This document shows positions 51,522 through 60,844 of a stretch of 64,000 nt of DNA, one piece after another. This DNA is from Microbispora hainanensis (GTDB lineage: Bacteria > Actinomycetota > Actinomycetes > Streptosporangiales > Streptosporangiaceae): assembly GCF_006874475.1 (NCBI RefSeq), contig NZ_VIRM01000030.1:1-64000 (forward strand), in the 5' to 3' direction. A program made the position numbers and the translations under genes. Under the pieces are notes generated by a model, which was not told the DNA's origin, searched no databases, and was given only the letters and a program-made list of their open reading frames with translations. The stretch's first letter is position 1. Each line of letters starts with the position of its first letter.

Positions 51522-52307
51522 ATGGCACCAACCGACGTGACATCACCAACACAGACAATCAGCGGACAGGCGGTCCTGCTCGACGCGGTCCGCGTGGTGT
51601 ACGGCACCGGACCGGGCGCGGTGACCGCTCTCGACGGCGTGACGCTCGGCTTCGGCCAGGGGACCTTCACCGCCGTGATGGGGCCCTCGGGCTCCGGCAA
51701 GTCCACGCTGCTGCACTGCGCCGCCGGGCTCGACCGGCCGACGTCCGGCACCGTCTCGATCGGCGGCACCGACCTCGGCCCGCTGAGCGAGAAGGCGCTC
51801 ACCCTGCTGCGCCGGGAGCGGATCGGCTTCGTCTTCCAGGACTACAACCTGGTCGACGCGCTCACCGCCGCGGAGAACGTGGCGCTCCCGCTCCGCCTGG
51901 CCGGGCGCCGCCCCGGGCGCGGCGAGGTGCGCGACGCGCTCGCCCAGGTCGGCATGGACCGTCGGGCCGGGCATCGGCCCGCCGAGCTCTCCGGCGGCGA
52001 GCGGCAGCGCGTGGCCATCGCCCGCACGCTGATCACCCGGTCGGGAGGATCCGGGCCCGCCGTGCTCTTCGCCGACGAGCCGACCGGCGCGCTCGACCGC
52101 GCCGCGTCCCGCGTGGTCATGGAACTCCTGCGTACGCTGGTCGACGCCCACGGGCAGACCGTCGTCATGGTCACGCACGACCCCGCCGCCGCGGCGTACG
52201 CGGACCGGGTCGTGCTGCTGGCGGACGGCCGGCTCGCGGGTGAGCTGGGCCGGTCGACCGCCGCCGGGATCGCGGCCCGCATGGCCCTCCTGGAGGAGGC
52301 ATGCTGA
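51522..52307 (+). CDS. ABC transporter ATP-binding protein (MacB/LolD type)
   Basis: A 261-residue ABC ATPase. Walker A is GPSGSGKSTLL, Q-loop FVFQDYNLVD, signature ELSGGERQRVAIART, Walker B VLFADEPTGALD and H-loop MVTHDPAAA. The start at 51522 gives MAPTDVTSPTQ, a usual length; upstream in-frame ATGs add unlike residues. Its stop overlaps the start of the permease gene (ATGCTGA), so the two are coupled. It powers the FtsX-like permease, probably in export or resistance. Confidence 0.9.
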   Translation: MAPTDVTSPTQTISGQAVLLDAVRVVYGTGPGAVTALDGVTLGFGQGTFTAVMGPSGSGKSTLLHCAAGLDRPTSGTVSIGGTDLGPLSEKALTLLRRERIGFVFQDYNLVDALTAAENVALPLRLAGRRPGRGEVRDALAQVGMDRRAGHRPAELSGGERQRVAIARTLITRSGGSGPAVLFADEPTGALDRAASRVVMELLRTLVDAHGQTVVMVTHDPAAAAYADRVVLLADGRLAGELGRSTAAGIAARMALLEEAC

Positions 52308-54658
52308 GCCTCCCGCTGCTGCGCGGCCGGTGGACCGGCCTCGCGGGCACCTTCGTCGCGCTCTGCCTCGGCGCCGCGGTGCTCACCGCGAGCGCGCTGC
52401 TGCTGACGTCCGCGGGCCCGCGGGTGCCCGCGCGCTACGCCGCCGCGCCCCTGCTCGTGCACGCCCCCGGCATGCCCGGAGACGACAACGGCTTCGCCGA
52501 GAACCGGCCGTGGTCCCCCGAGACGGTTGAGTCGCTGGTCCGCGCGCTGACGGCGGTGCCCGGCGTGGCGGCGGCCGTCCCCGACCGCGCCTTCTACGCC
52601 CAGGCAGTCGTGGGGGGCAGGCCGGGCGGCGGGCACGAGGCGCGGGGCTGGAGCACCGCGGCGCTGGCGCCGCACCGGCTGGTGGCGGGCAGTCCGCCCG
52701 TGCGCGCCGGAGAGGTGGTGCTCGACCGCGCGCTCGGGCTCGCGCCGGGCTCACCCGTCACGCTGCTGACCGCCGAAGGGCCGGTGCCCTACACGGTCAG
52801 CGGGCTCACCGACGGCCCCGGGCCGTACGTCTCGGACGGCGAGGCCGCGCGTCTCGGGGGCGGCGTGCGCGTGATCGGGCTGCTCACCCGGCCGGGGGCG
52901 GAACCCTCCGCCGTGCGGCGTGCCGCGATCGGCGTCGTCGGCGGGTCCGGGCGGGTGCTCTCGGGGGAGGACCGGGCGGCGGCCGAGCCCGCGGCCGACG
53001 CGCGGACCCGCTGGATCGGCATGCAGGTGCTGACCGCCATGGCGCTGCTCGGCGGGTTCGTGTCGGTGTTCGTGGTGGCCTCCACGTTCGCGTTCCGGGT
53101 CACCCAGCGGCGCCGGGAGTTCGGCCTGCTGCGGGCGGTCGGCGCGACCCCGCGGCAGGTGCGGCTGATCGTGTACGGCGAGGCGCTCGCCGTGGGCGTC
53201 GTCGCCGCCGCGGCCGGGGCGCTGCTGGGCGCGGCCGTCGCGCCCGCCGTCGGCGGGGTGCTCGTCACGGCGGGCTTCGAGCCCGAGTCGTTCGGCGTGC
53301 GGTTCAGCCCGCTGCCCGTGGCCGCTGCCGTCGCGGCCGGGATCGCGGCGGGGCTGCTCGGCGCCTGGTCCGCCTCGGGACGGGCCGCCCGCGTCCGCCC
53401 GCTTGAGGCCCTCCGCGACCAGGCGGCGGGCGGCACGCCGATGACCCGTGTGCGGTGGATCGCGGGCGCGGTGTCGGTCGCGGGCGGCCTGGCCCTGGCG
53501 GTGGCGAGCGCCTCGGCCGGGGAGGACGCCCTGGTCAACGACGTCCTGCTCGCCGCGATGGCGCTGATCGCCGGGCTCACCCTGCTCGCGCCGGTCGTCT
53601 TCCCGCCGCTCGTCCGCGCCTTCTCGTGGCCGGTCTCCCGGCCGGTCGTGGGCATGCTGGCCGGGCGGAGCGCGATGACCTCCGTGCGCCGCACCGCCGC
53701 CACGGCGGCCCCGGTGCTGCTGACGGTGGGCTTCGCCGTGCTGGTCACCGGAATGGTGCGCACGACCGCCGCGGCCTACACGGCGGGGCGGGCGGCGAGC
53801 ACCTCCGCGGCGGCGGTGCTCGTGCCCGACGGCGCCCCCGGTCTGTCGGACGCGGCGCTCGCGGCGGCGTCGGCCCCGCCCGTCCCGCTGCCGACCACGG
53901 TGTACGGCGATCGCCCGCTCGCCGCGCTCGGCGACGATCGCCTCGCCGAGGGCGAGACGGCGGTCGCGGAATGGGTGGCCCGCGACCACGGCTGGCGCGC
54001 GGGAGACGTCGTGCCGCTCACCTTCGAGGACGGCCGCACGGTGCGCCTGCGGATCACGGCTGTCCCATCCGCCCCACCGGCGGGGGTGCTGGTCTCCCGG
54101 GCCACGGTGCGGGCGCACGACCCGTCGGCGCTGACCCCCGAGGCGTACGTGTCCCGGCCGGCCGGGATGGTCGTCCCAGGGGCCAAGACGGTGAGCGTCG
54201 CCGACCGGGCGGCCGGCGACCAGGCGGAGGAGGACCGGCTCGTCTGGCTGTTCACTCTGCTGCTGGTCGGGGTCTCGGCCGGTTATTCGGGCCTGGCGAT
54301 CGTCAACACGCAGGTCATGGCGGCGTCGGCACGGGCACGCGAGTTCGCGGTCCTGCGCCTGTCGGGCGCGACGCGGCGGCAGGTGTCCGCGGCGGCGGCG
54401 GCCGAGGCGGCGCTCGTCACCGCGATCGGCACCGTGCTCGGTCTCGCCGTGGCCGTTCCCGCGCTGCTCGGAATGCGCGCCGGGCTGGCGCGGAAGGCGG
54501 GCGCGGCCGTTCCCCTGGTCGTCCCCTGGCCGGCGATCGCGGCCGTCGCCGCCGCCTGTCTCGTCCTCGCCGCCGGAGCGAGCACGCTTTTCGCAGGAAA
54601 AACATCCGTCACATTTGGAAAAGCGTCTGCCAAGCCGCCTAGCAGTGCGAATGCTTGA
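52301..54658 (+). CDS. FtsX-like ABC transporter permease
   Basis: A 785-residue permease with the two-FtsX-domain build (ten predicted membrane segments): one at about 8-28; three at about 240-375 flanking VTQRRREFGLLRAVGATPRQV; two at about 385-430; one at about 475-495; three at about 650-770 flanking ASARAREFAVLRLSGATRRQV. Two large extracytoplasmic regions lie between. This is the layout of MacB/BceB-related transporters working by mechanotransmission. It overlaps the ATPase gene by 7 bp. An imperfect inverted repeat ATCCTT / AAGGAT (54678-54703) follows the stop. Confidence 0.88.
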   Translation: MLSLPLLRGRWTGLAGTFVALCLGAAVLTASALLLTSAGPRVPARYAAAPLLVHAPGMPGDDNGFAENRPWSPETVESLVRALTAVPGVAAAVPDRAFYAQAVVGGRPGGGHEARGWSTAALAPHRLVAGSPPVRAGEVVLDRALGLAPGSPVTLLTAEGPVPYTVSGLTDGPGPYVSDGEAARLGGGVRVIGLLTRPGAEPSAVRRAAIGVVGGSGRVLSGEDRAAAEPAADARTRWIGMQVLTAMALLGGFVSVFVVASTFAFRVTQRRREFGLLRAVGATPRQVRLIVYGEALAVGVVAAAAGALLGAAVAPAVGGVLVTAGFEPESFGVRFSPLPVAAAVAAGIAAGLLGAWSASGRAARVRPLEALRDQAAGGTPMTRVRWIAGAVSVAGGLALAVASASAGEDALVNDVLLAAMALIAGLTLLAPVVFPPLVRAFSWPVSRPVVGMLAGRSAMTSVRRTAATAAPVLLTVGFAVLVTGMVRTTAAAYTAGRAASTSAAAVLVPDGAPGLSDAALAAASAPPVPLPTTVYGDRPLAALGDDRLAEGETAVAEWVARDHGWRAGDVVPLTFEDGRTVRLRITAVPSAPPAGVLVSRATVRAHDPSALTPEAYVSRPAGMVVPGAKTVSVADRAAGDQAEEDRLVWLFTLLLVGVSAGYSGLAIVNTQVMAASARAREFAVLRLSGATRRQVSAAAAAEAALVTAIGTVLGLAVAVPALLGMRAGLARKAGAAVPLVVPWPAIAAVAAACLVLAAGASTLFAGKTSVTFGKASAKPPSSANA

Positions 54659-54797
54659 TCAGGCAAAGAAAACGTCGATCCTTCGCCTTGTTATCGCAAG
54701 GATTGCCATTTGACATGTTCAGGAGGCGTCGTTCCCGGATATCTCTTATTAACGTTTTTTCCCTAGCCATTGCATTGTGTACACGGATGGAGGGGTC

Positions 54798-56198
54798 ATG
54801 GCGGGCTGGCGCATGCCTTCCCTTTTACGCCCGCGCTCGATCCAGGCGAGGACCGCCCTGATGAGTGCGGTCCTGTCCCTCGTCGTCCTCACGGTGATCG
54901 GGTTCGGCCTCGACCTCGCCATCCGCAACCGGATCCACAGCCATCTCTTCATGGACACCCAGCGGGTGGCGACCGACTGGATCGCCGCGATGGGCCCCAA
55001 CGGCGTCCCCGACCCTCCGGCCGGCCACGCGGACCTGGTGCAGCTGGTCGACTCCCGCAACCGGGTGATCACCGCCAGCCGGGCGGCGAGCGGCCAGGCC
55101 CCGCTGAGCTCCCCCTTCCCCGGAGGCGACGACCGGCTGCAGTACCGCATCGAGTGCCCCGGCAGAGACCGGTGCGTCGTGCTCACCGCCGTTCGGGTCC
55201 TGCCGGTGCAGTCCCGGCTGTTCTGGGGCGGCGAGCCGCACGCCGTGTACGCGGGGAGGGCCGAGCCCGGCCTCCTGGCCACGCATCGGCTGGAACTGTT
55301 CATCGCGATCGGAGTTTTGATGATGACCGCCGGATGGACCTGGGCGAGCTGGCGTGCCACGGGCCGCACGCTGCGTCCGGTCAGAGAGATCCGCGAGAAG
55401 GTGACCGAAATCAGCGTGCGCGACCTCAGCCTGCGCGTCCCCCAGCCCCCCGGGCGCGACGAGATCGCCGAGCTCGCGCGGGCCTCCAACAGCTTCCTCG
55501 ACCGCCTCGACACCTCGGTGCGCCAGCAGCGGCACTTCGCCTCGATGGTCTCCCACGAGCTGCGGACCCCGCTCGCCGGGCTGCGCGCGCAACTGGAGGA
55601 GGCCCTGCTCTACCGCGAGGAGACCGACCCCTACGAGACGATCCGTACGGCGGTGCGGACCACCGAGCGGTGCCAGGCGATCATCGACGAGATGCTCTCC
55701 GTCGCCCGCGTCCGCACGTCCGCGGCGGCCGAACACGAGCCGGTGGACCTCGCGGCGCTCGCGCGCGAGGAGGCCGCCGCCCGCACGAACGGCGTGCCCG
55801 TGCACGTGCACGTCGAGGCCGAGGACGAGGTGACCGTCCTCGGCAACCGGGTCCAGCTGTGCGGCGTGCTGACCAACCTCCTGGTCAACGCGCAGCGCCA
55901 CGCCTGCAGCAAGGTCGACGTCATCGTCGGCCGGGCCGGGGACGACGCGGTCGTCACCGTGCTCGACGACGGCGACGGCATCGCGCCGGAGGACCGCGAG
56001 CGGGTCTTCGAGCCGTTCGTCCGCCTGAAGGACGGGCGCCGCCGCGACCCCAAGGGCACCGGGCTCGGCCTCGCCCTGTGCCGCCTCACGGCGGACGCGC
56101 ACCACGGGACGCTGCGGGTCGAGGACTCCCCTCGCGGGGCCCGCTTCGTCCTGCGCCTGCCGCTGCTCGCGAGCGCCAGGGCACAACTCACCGGGTGA
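54798..56198 (+). CDS. Orphan sensor histidine kinase with HAMP domain
   Basis: A 466-residue membrane sensor. TM1 is about 20-40 (ALMSAVLSLVVLTVIGFGL), an extracytoplasmic sensor of about 115 residues follows with a Cys pair (IECPGRDRCVV), and TM2 lies at about 165-185. HAMP (GRTLRPVREIREKVTEIS), HisKA with His in MVSHELRTPLAGLRAQ and HATPase_c (NLLVNAQRHA, LDDGDGIAPED, GTGLGLALC) follow. The ATG at 54798 has GGAGGGG just before it. No response regulator is adjacent on either side; it sits between the FtsX permease and convergent egtD. The 139-bp upstream gap is unusually AT-rich. Confidence 0.87.
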   Translation: MAGWRMPSLLRPRSIQARTALMSAVLSLVVLTVIGFGLDLAIRNRIHSHLFMDTQRVATDWIAAMGPNGVPDPPAGHADLVQLVDSRNRVITASRAASGQAPLSSPFPGGDDRLQYRIECPGRDRCVVLTAVRVLPVQSRLFWGGEPHAVYAGRAEPGLLATHRLELFIAIGVLMMTAGWTWASWRATGRTLRPVREIREKVTEISVRDLSLRVPQPPGRDEIAELARASNSFLDRLDTSVRQQRHFASMVSHELRTPLAGLRAQLEEALLYREETDPYETIRTAVRTTERCQAIIDEMLSVARVRTSAAAEHEPVDLAALAREEAAARTNGVPVHVHVEAEDEVTVLGNRVQLCGVLTNLLVNAQRHACSKVDVIVGRAGDDAVVTVLDDGDGIAPEDRERVFEPFVRLKDGRRRDPKGTGLGLALCRLTADAHHGTLRVEDSPRGARFVLRLPLLASARAQLTG

Positions 56199-56201
56199 CG
56201 C

Positions 56202-57179
56202 TCAGGTGACGCCCAGGGCGGTCCCGGCCGCGGCCAGGGTCAGCGCGAAGTCGCCCGAGCTGTCGGTATACCAGCGGCAGACCGCGAACCCGGCCCGGGA
56301 CAGCTCGTCGAGCACGCCCTCCCTGCGGAACTTGGCGCTGATCTCCGTACGCGTCTCCTCGCCCTCGGCGAACAGGATCGTGAGGCCGAGCGCCCTGATC
56401 GGGACCTCCATGGGCCGGGTGGCACGCAGCCGCATCTCGATCCAGTCGTTGTCCCCGTCCCACAGCGCGACGTGCTCGAACTCCTCCGGCTCGAACCCGG
56501 CGTCCAGCTCCCGGTTGAGCACGTGCAGCACGTTGCGGTTGAAGGCGGCCGTCACGCCCCGCGGGTCGTCGTACGCCCTGACCAGACGGCCGGGATCCTT
56601 CACCAGGTCGGTGCCGAGCAGCAGGGTGTCGCCCGGCCGCAGCGTGGCCCGCAGCTCCTTGAGGAACACCTCCCGCGCGGCGGGCGGGAGATTGCCGATC
56701 GTGCCGCCGAGGAACGCCACCAGCCGCCTGCCGGTCCTCGGCAGCAGCGCCAGGTGCTGCTCGAAGTCGGCGCGCACCGGCCGCACGTCCAGGCCGGGAT
56801 AGCGTACGGCGAGCCGCTCGGCCGCCACCTCGAGCGTGACGGCGTCCACGTCGACCGGCGTGTAGGCCCGCAGCGTGCCCGCGTTGGCCAGCGCGTCGAG
56901 CAGCAGCACGGTCTTCTCGCTCGTGCCCGAGCCCAGCTCGACGAGCGTGTCGGCCCGGCTGAGCCCGGCGACGTCGACGGCGCGGCGGCGCAGGATCTCC
57001 AGCTCGCACCGGGTGGGGTAATACTCCGCCAGCCGGGTGATGCGGGAGAACAGCTCGCTGCCCGCGGCGTCGTAGAACCACTTGGGGGGCAGCCACTTGG
57101 GCGACGAGGTGAGCCCGGCGCGCACGTCGTTCTCCAGAGCCTGGCGCAGATAGTCGCCGCCGAGATGATCGGTAACCAT
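56202..57179 (-). CDS. egtD: L-histidine N(alpha)-methyltransferase
   Basis: A 325-residue SAM-dependent methyltransferase that trimethylates histidine to hercynine, the first step of ergothioneine synthesis. Motifs: PPKWFYDAAGSELFSRITRL, YYPTRCELEIL, LVELGSGTSEKTVLLLDAL (SAM site), FLGGTIGNLPP and NRNVLHVLNRELDAGF, all typical of EgtD. It is the last gene of an egtA-egtB-egtC-egtD operon and starts 9 bp after egtC. Its 3' end nearly touches the convergent sensor kinase (3-bp gap). Confidence 0.93.
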   Translation of the reverse strand: MVTDHLGGDYLRQALENDVRAGLTSSPKWLPPKWFYDAAGSELFSRITRLAEYYPTRCELEILRRRAVDVAGLSRADTLVELGSGTSEKTVLLLDALANAGTLRAYTPVDVDAVTLEVAAERLAVRYPGLDVRPVRADFEQHLALLPRTGRRLVAFLGGTIGNLPPAAREVFLKELRATLRPGDTLLLGTDLVKDPGRLVRAYDDPRGVTAAFNRNVLHVLNRELDAGFEPEEFEHVALWDGDNDWIEMRLRATRPMEVPIRALGLTILFAEGEETRTEISAKFRREGVLDELSRAGFAVCRWYTDSSGDFALTLAAAGTALGVT

Positions 57180-57188
57180 GGTCGCCTC

Positions 57189-57890
57189 TCAATCGATCGG
57201 TGTCACCGAAACGCCGTCGGGGGACGCGAGCAGCAGGCTCCGGTCGGGCACCGCCCGCCAGCCCGGCCGGTCGTCCAGGGGCTCGCTCGCGACCAGCACC
57301 CCCTCCTCCAGGTGCGTGAACAACGTGTCGCCCCACGCGACGGCGGCCAGGTGGGAACCTCCCGTGACGAGCAGGTTGAGCCGGGCCTCCGGGTCCTCCT
57401 CGGACGCCGCGCGGACCACGGCCGGCAGGACCGCGGTGAGCGGCAGGCCGTCCCGCAGCCGGGCGAACACGGCCGCGGCGAGCCACGCCGAGTCGCACAC
57501 GCTCTCCGCGTCGGCCACGAGGGGCCGCACGGCCTCGCGCCCGACCCTGCCGTTGTGGCTGAGCAGCCAGGGTCCGTCGGCGAACGGCGCGGTGGCCGTC
57601 TCCTCGATGGGCATCCCGGCCGTGGCCGACCGCACCGCCGCGATCATGCAGTGCGAGCGGGCCGCCCCGGCCAGGCCGGGCATGTTGGCGTCCGCCCAGA
57701 TCGGCACCGCACGGCGGTAGCGCACGGGCCGGGACCCGTCATACCAGCCGAAGCCGAACCCGTCGGCGTTCACCGTGCCGTACTTCTGCAGGCGCGGCGC
57801 GTACGACTGGTGCAGCAGGCCGTGTGCGGGGTCGTTGACGAGCGAGGTCAGAGACCGCACCGGGCCCAGCCACGCCGCGTGGCGGCACAT
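57189..57890 (-). CDS. egtC: Gamma-glutamyl-hercynylcysteine sulfoxide hydrolase
   Basis: A 233-residue class-II glutamine amidotransferase-fold hydrolase. The nucleophile is Cys2 (MCRHAAWLGP), and GFGFGWYDG and WLLSHNGRVG belong to the Ntn active site. In ergothioneine synthesis EgtC removes the gamma-glutamyl group from the EgtB product. The start is 3 bp after the egtB stop and the stop 9 bp before egtD, supporting one transcript. Confidence 0.92.
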   Translation of the reverse strand: MCRHAAWLGPVRSLTSLVNDPAHGLLHQSYAPRLQKYGTVNADGFGFGWYDGSRPVRYRRAVPIWADANMPGLAGAARSHCMIAAVRSATAGMPIEETATAPFADGPWLLSHNGRVGREAVRPLVADAESVCDSAWLAAAVFARLRDGLPLTAVLPAVVRAASEEDPEARLNLLVTGGSHLAAVAWGDTLFTHLEEGVLVASEPLDDRPGWRAVPDRSLLLASPDGVSVTPID

Positions 57891-57893
57891 CCC

Positions 57894-59216
57894 TCACTCC
57901 TCGGAACGGGCGCAGCGGAAGCCGGCGAAGATCTGCCGCCTGATCGGGTAGTCCCAGTTGCGGAAGGTCGTGCGGACGGCGGACGGATGGGTCGCCCACG
58001 ACCCGCCGCGCAGCACCCGGTGGGTCTCCCCGAAGAAGACCTTGCTGTACTCCTCGTAGGGGAAGCACCGATAGCCGGGATAGGGCTGGAACCACGAGTC
58101 GGTCCACTCCCACACGTCCCCGATCAGCTGCTCCACGCCGTACGGGCTCGCGCCGTCCGGGAACGCCCCGGCGGGCGCGGGCCGGGCGGCGCGGTGGCCG
58201 AGGTTGGCCCAGCGCCCGAGACGGCCGGGATCGGCCTCGCCCCAGGGGTACGTGCGGCCGCCGCACGCCTTCTCCCACTCGGCCTCGGTCGGCAGGCGCT
58301 TGCCCGCCCACCGGGCGTACGCGTCGGCCTCATACCAGGAGACGTGCTGCACCGGCTCGTCCGGCGGCACCGGCTCCTCCCGGCCGAACCGGACCCGCCA
58401 CCAGGCGCCGCCGTCGCGCGTCCAGAACAGCGGGGCCTCCACACCGTTGCGCTCGGCCCACTCCCACCCCTGGGGCAGCCACCAGCGCGGGTCGCGGTAG
58501 CCGCCGTCCTCGATGAACTCCGTGTAGGCCCCGTTGGTGACGGGGTGACGGTCGATCAGGTAACCCGGCAGGTAGAGCCGGTGGGCCGGCCGCTCGTTGT
58601 CGTAGGCCCAGGCCACCGTGTCGGTGCCCCCGTCAGTGCCCAGCGTGAAGACCCCGCCGGGGATGTGGACCTCGGGCTCGGCGGCGGGCCTGCCGGGTGG
58701 CAGCTCCCCGTCACGGACCAGGCCGGGCCGCCGGGACAGCTGGATCGTGGCGAGCATGGTCTCGTCGTGCTGGTGCTCGTGCTGCAGCACCAGCCCGAAG
58801 ACGTAGCCGCCGGACCGCAGCGGATCGGGGTCGGTCAGGTCCACCTGGTCGAGGACGTCGAGCACCCGGCCGCGTACGCCGGAGATGTACTTCCTGGCCT
58901 CGGCCGGGCCGAGCAGCGGAAGCGACGGCCGGTCCTTGCGCGGATGTCTGAACGCGTCGTAGAGGTGGTCGATCTCCGGGCGCAGCGGCTCGATGCCGCC
59001 CACCTCGCGCAGCACCCACAGCTCCTCGTAGTTGCCGACGTGGGCGAGGTCCCAGACCAGCGGCGACATCAGCGGCGAGTGCTGGCGCACGAGCAGGTCG
59101 TCGTCGGCGTCGGTGTAGGCGAGCGACCGCTCGCGTACGGCGGCGAGCTCGGCCGCGATCCGCTCCTTCAGGCCGGTCGGGCCGGCGTTGCCCAGGACGG
59201 CGTCGAGATCGGTCAC
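57894..59216 (-). CDS. egtB: Ergothioneine sulfoxide synthase (iron(II)-dependent)
   Basis: A 440-residue non-haem iron enzyme joining gamma-glutamylcysteine to hercynine with oxygen. The N-terminal DinB-like domain contributes the metal triad (LQHEHQHDETM); the C-terminal formylglycine-generating-enzyme-like domain has IPGGVFTLGTD, HPVTNGAYTEFI, RLPTEAEWEKACGG and VLRGGSWATHPSA. The GTG start at 59216 follows GAGGAG and overlaps the egtA stop by 4 bases. Full length for the family. Confidence 0.93.
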   Translation of the reverse strand: MTDLDAVLGNAGPTGLKERIAAELAAVRERSLAYTDADDDLLVRQHSPLMSPLVWDLAHVGNYEELWVLREVGGIEPLRPEIDHLYDAFRHPRKDRPSLPLLGPAEARKYISGVRGRVLDVLDQVDLTDPDPLRSGGYVFGLVLQHEHQHDETMLATIQLSRRPGLVRDGELPPGRPAAEPEVHIPGGVFTLGTDGGTDTVAWAYDNERPAHRLYLPGYLIDRHPVTNGAYTEFIEDGGYRDPRWWLPQGWEWAERNGVEAPLFWTRDGGAWWRVRFGREEPVPPDEPVQHVSWYEADAYARWAGKRLPTEAEWEKACGGRTYPWGEADPGRLGRWANLGHRAARPAPAGAFPDGASPYGVEQLIGDVWEWTDSWFQPYPGYRCFPYEEYSKVFFGETHRVLRGGSWATHPSAVRTTFRNWDYPIRRQIFAGFRCARSEE

Positions 59217-60349
59217 GCGAATATCTCCTCTGTCTGATCGGCGGCCGGCGATCGGCCGGACTCGATGTGCCGAGAGGCGAACGCGCGGACCCGGGCGACC
59301 AGCGCGGGCTCGGCCCCGAGGCGGGGCAGGGCCTCGGCGGCGGCGCGGAAGCAGGCCGAGGCCGACCGGCACAGGCCGGGGTCGGCGAGACCGAGGCGGG
59401 CCGCGTCCGCCCACCGGTGGGCGACCGGCCGGGCCGCCTCCATGGCGATCGCGGCGGCCCGGTCGTCGGTGACGAGCGCGTGGACGACGGCCACGCACAC
59501 GGGCCACTCGGCGGCCCCCTGCGCGTCGAGGTAGCGCACCTCCAGCCAGCCCCGGGGCCGTACGGGCGGGAAGAGCGTGGTGGCGTGGTACGCGAGGTCG
59601 GCCTCGCCGGGAGACCGCCCGGCCACGCGCGCGAAGTCACGGAACGCCGAGCCGTCGAGCACCGGCACGAGCCCGCCGGTCCCCCGGACCAGCATCAGCC
59701 GGGCGTCGAGAAGGTAGCGCGCCCAGTCGCCCGCCGGGTCGCCCGCCGGGTCGCCGTTCCGCGCGACCGGCGCGGTCCTGCTCGGGTCGAGCCTGCCCCA
59801 CACGGCCTGGCGGCCGGAGGCCCACCCGTCGAAGGGCGAGTTGGCGAAGGCCGCGACCAGCACCGGGCCGAGCGCGTGGGCACGTTCCCAGCGGGCCCGG
59901 GGATCCGCGCCGAAGTCCAGGTTGACCTGGATCGACGCCGTCGAGCACATCATCGTCAGGCCGTGCGGCCGCTCCAGGAACGCGGCCATCGCCTCATATC
60001 TGGGCTCTCGTAACTGCCGCACGGCCGGCCGCAGGGTGTCCAGGCCGCGGCCGCCCAGCCGCAGCCCGGCCCGGGCGAGCGCGAGCCGTACGGCGTCGAC
60101 GTCGGCGGTGAGCCTGGCGACGGCGACGGGCGGGACGTCGGGCGGGGCGGACAGTTCGAGCTGCCCGCCCGGCTCGAACGTCACCCGGCTGCCACCCGGG
60201 AGCGCGGGGAGCGCCCCCGCGATCCGGGCGATGGGGACGGGAATCACGGGGTTGTCCGCGTCGAAGACCAGGAACTCCAGCTCGACGCCCAACCGGTCGG
60301 AGGTGACCCCGCGGAAGCAGTCCCTGGCGTACCTCTGCACGTCGGTCAT
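59213..60349 (-). CDS. egtA: Glutamate-cysteine ligase of ergothioneine synthesis
   Basis: A 378-residue ligase making gamma-glutamylcysteine for EgtB. The GCS2-type core is seen in GVELEFLVFDADNP, MCSTASIQVNLDFG, VAAFANSPFDGWASGRQAVW and GWLEVRYLDAQGAAEWPVCV. GGGGGG precedes the ATG. It is the first gene of the egt operon; about 500 bp of gene-poor sequence lies upstream and should contain the promoter, though no convincing hexamer pair was found. Confidence 0.9.
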   Translation of the reverse strand: MTDVQRYARDCFRGVTSDRLGVELEFLVFDADNPVIPVPIARIAGALPALPGGSRVTFEPGGQLELSAPPDVPPVAVARLTADVDAVRLALARAGLRLGGRGLDTLRPAVRQLREPRYEAMAAFLERPHGLTMMCSTASIQVNLDFGADPRARWERAHALGPVLVAAFANSPFDGWASGRQAVWGRLDPSRTAPVARNGDPAGDPAGDWARYLLDARLMLVRGTGGLVPVLDGSAFRDFARVAGRSPGEADLAYHATTLFPPVRPRGWLEVRYLDAQGAAEWPVCVAVVHALVTDDRAAAIAMEAARPVAHRWADAARLGLADPGLCRSASACFRAAAEALPRLGAEPALVARVRAFASRHIESGRSPAADQTEEIFA

Positions 60350-60536
60350 TCGCCCCCCATCGGGCCGAGGTCTGCCGACTATGTCACGCCGAGTCAACTT
60401 TCCCGGTAATTCCCCCATTCAACCTGAAACCCACCCAAACAGGTCGTTATCAGGCGTCACGCCACAATGGCCCGGTCCTCGTCGCGCGTCCGGATCATCG
60501 AGACCCCGACGACGCCGAAAACCACGAGCAGGCGTT

Positions 60537-60689
60537 GTGGATGCGCTCACCGGGAGGCTCATCGATGTGGGCCTCTACCCACCAGCCGTACGGGACAGCA
60601 AGGACCGCACGGGCCCGGTCCTGGCCTTCACCCCGAGCGAGTGGAGCTCCTTCATCGCAGACGTGAAGAGCGGCGAGTTCGACAGCTGA
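60537..60689 (+). pseudogene. DUF397 C-terminal remnant
   Basis: From 60585 the frame reads AVRDSKDRTGPVLAFTPSEW, then SSFIADVKSGEFDS and a stop, which is the conserved C-terminal half of DUF397 proteins (small partners of actinobacterial XRE-type regulators). The N-terminal half, with its usual W-R-K-S-S-Y-S and C-V-E-V motifs, is absent; only an unrelated 16-residue lead-in from a GTG at 60537 is open. A truncated remnant is the simplest reading. Confidence 0.6.
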
Positions 60690-60706
60690 TCGCCCGGCGA
60701 CCAGGG

Positions 60707-60727
60707 GTGACATGCTCCTTTTGTCAC
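60707..60727. promoter_or_regulatory. GTGACA-N9-TGTCAC inverted repeat upstream of dapD
   Basis: Perfect 6-bp arms 118 bp upstream of the dapD ATG, in a locally AT-richer patch. It is a possible operator. Confidence 0.35.
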
Positions 60728-60844
60728 ATGATGGGCGTCGATCCCTGACCGAATGGCCCGAGCACCTGTTCGCGGCGATCCGCAGCGCCGCCGGCGTCGT
60801 CCGCCCCGGAGATCTCTCGCCGTGAGCCGGTAGCGTTGGTGCAC

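Larger units (their letters stand above)
60350..60844. other. 495-bp gap: egtA promoter side, DUF397 remnant, dapD control region
   Basis: The gap between divergent egtA and dapD has no complete gene. Bases 60350-60530 are the presumed egtA leader, with some AT-rich patches but no clear promoter. 60537-60689 encodes a DUF397 C-terminal fragment. 60707-60727 is an inverted repeat, and 60728-60844 leads to dapD with no strong ribosome binding site. Confidence 0.6.

Noticed and set aside
54655-54861. Short plus-strand frame in the leader of the orphan sensor kinase
   Set aside because: It overlaps the kinase start in another frame, has no ribosome binding site, and becomes Arg-rich nonsense.
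56472-59237. Over 900-codon plus-strand frame across egtD, egtC and egtB
   Set aside because: It runs through three clearly recognised minus-strand genes and has no domain.
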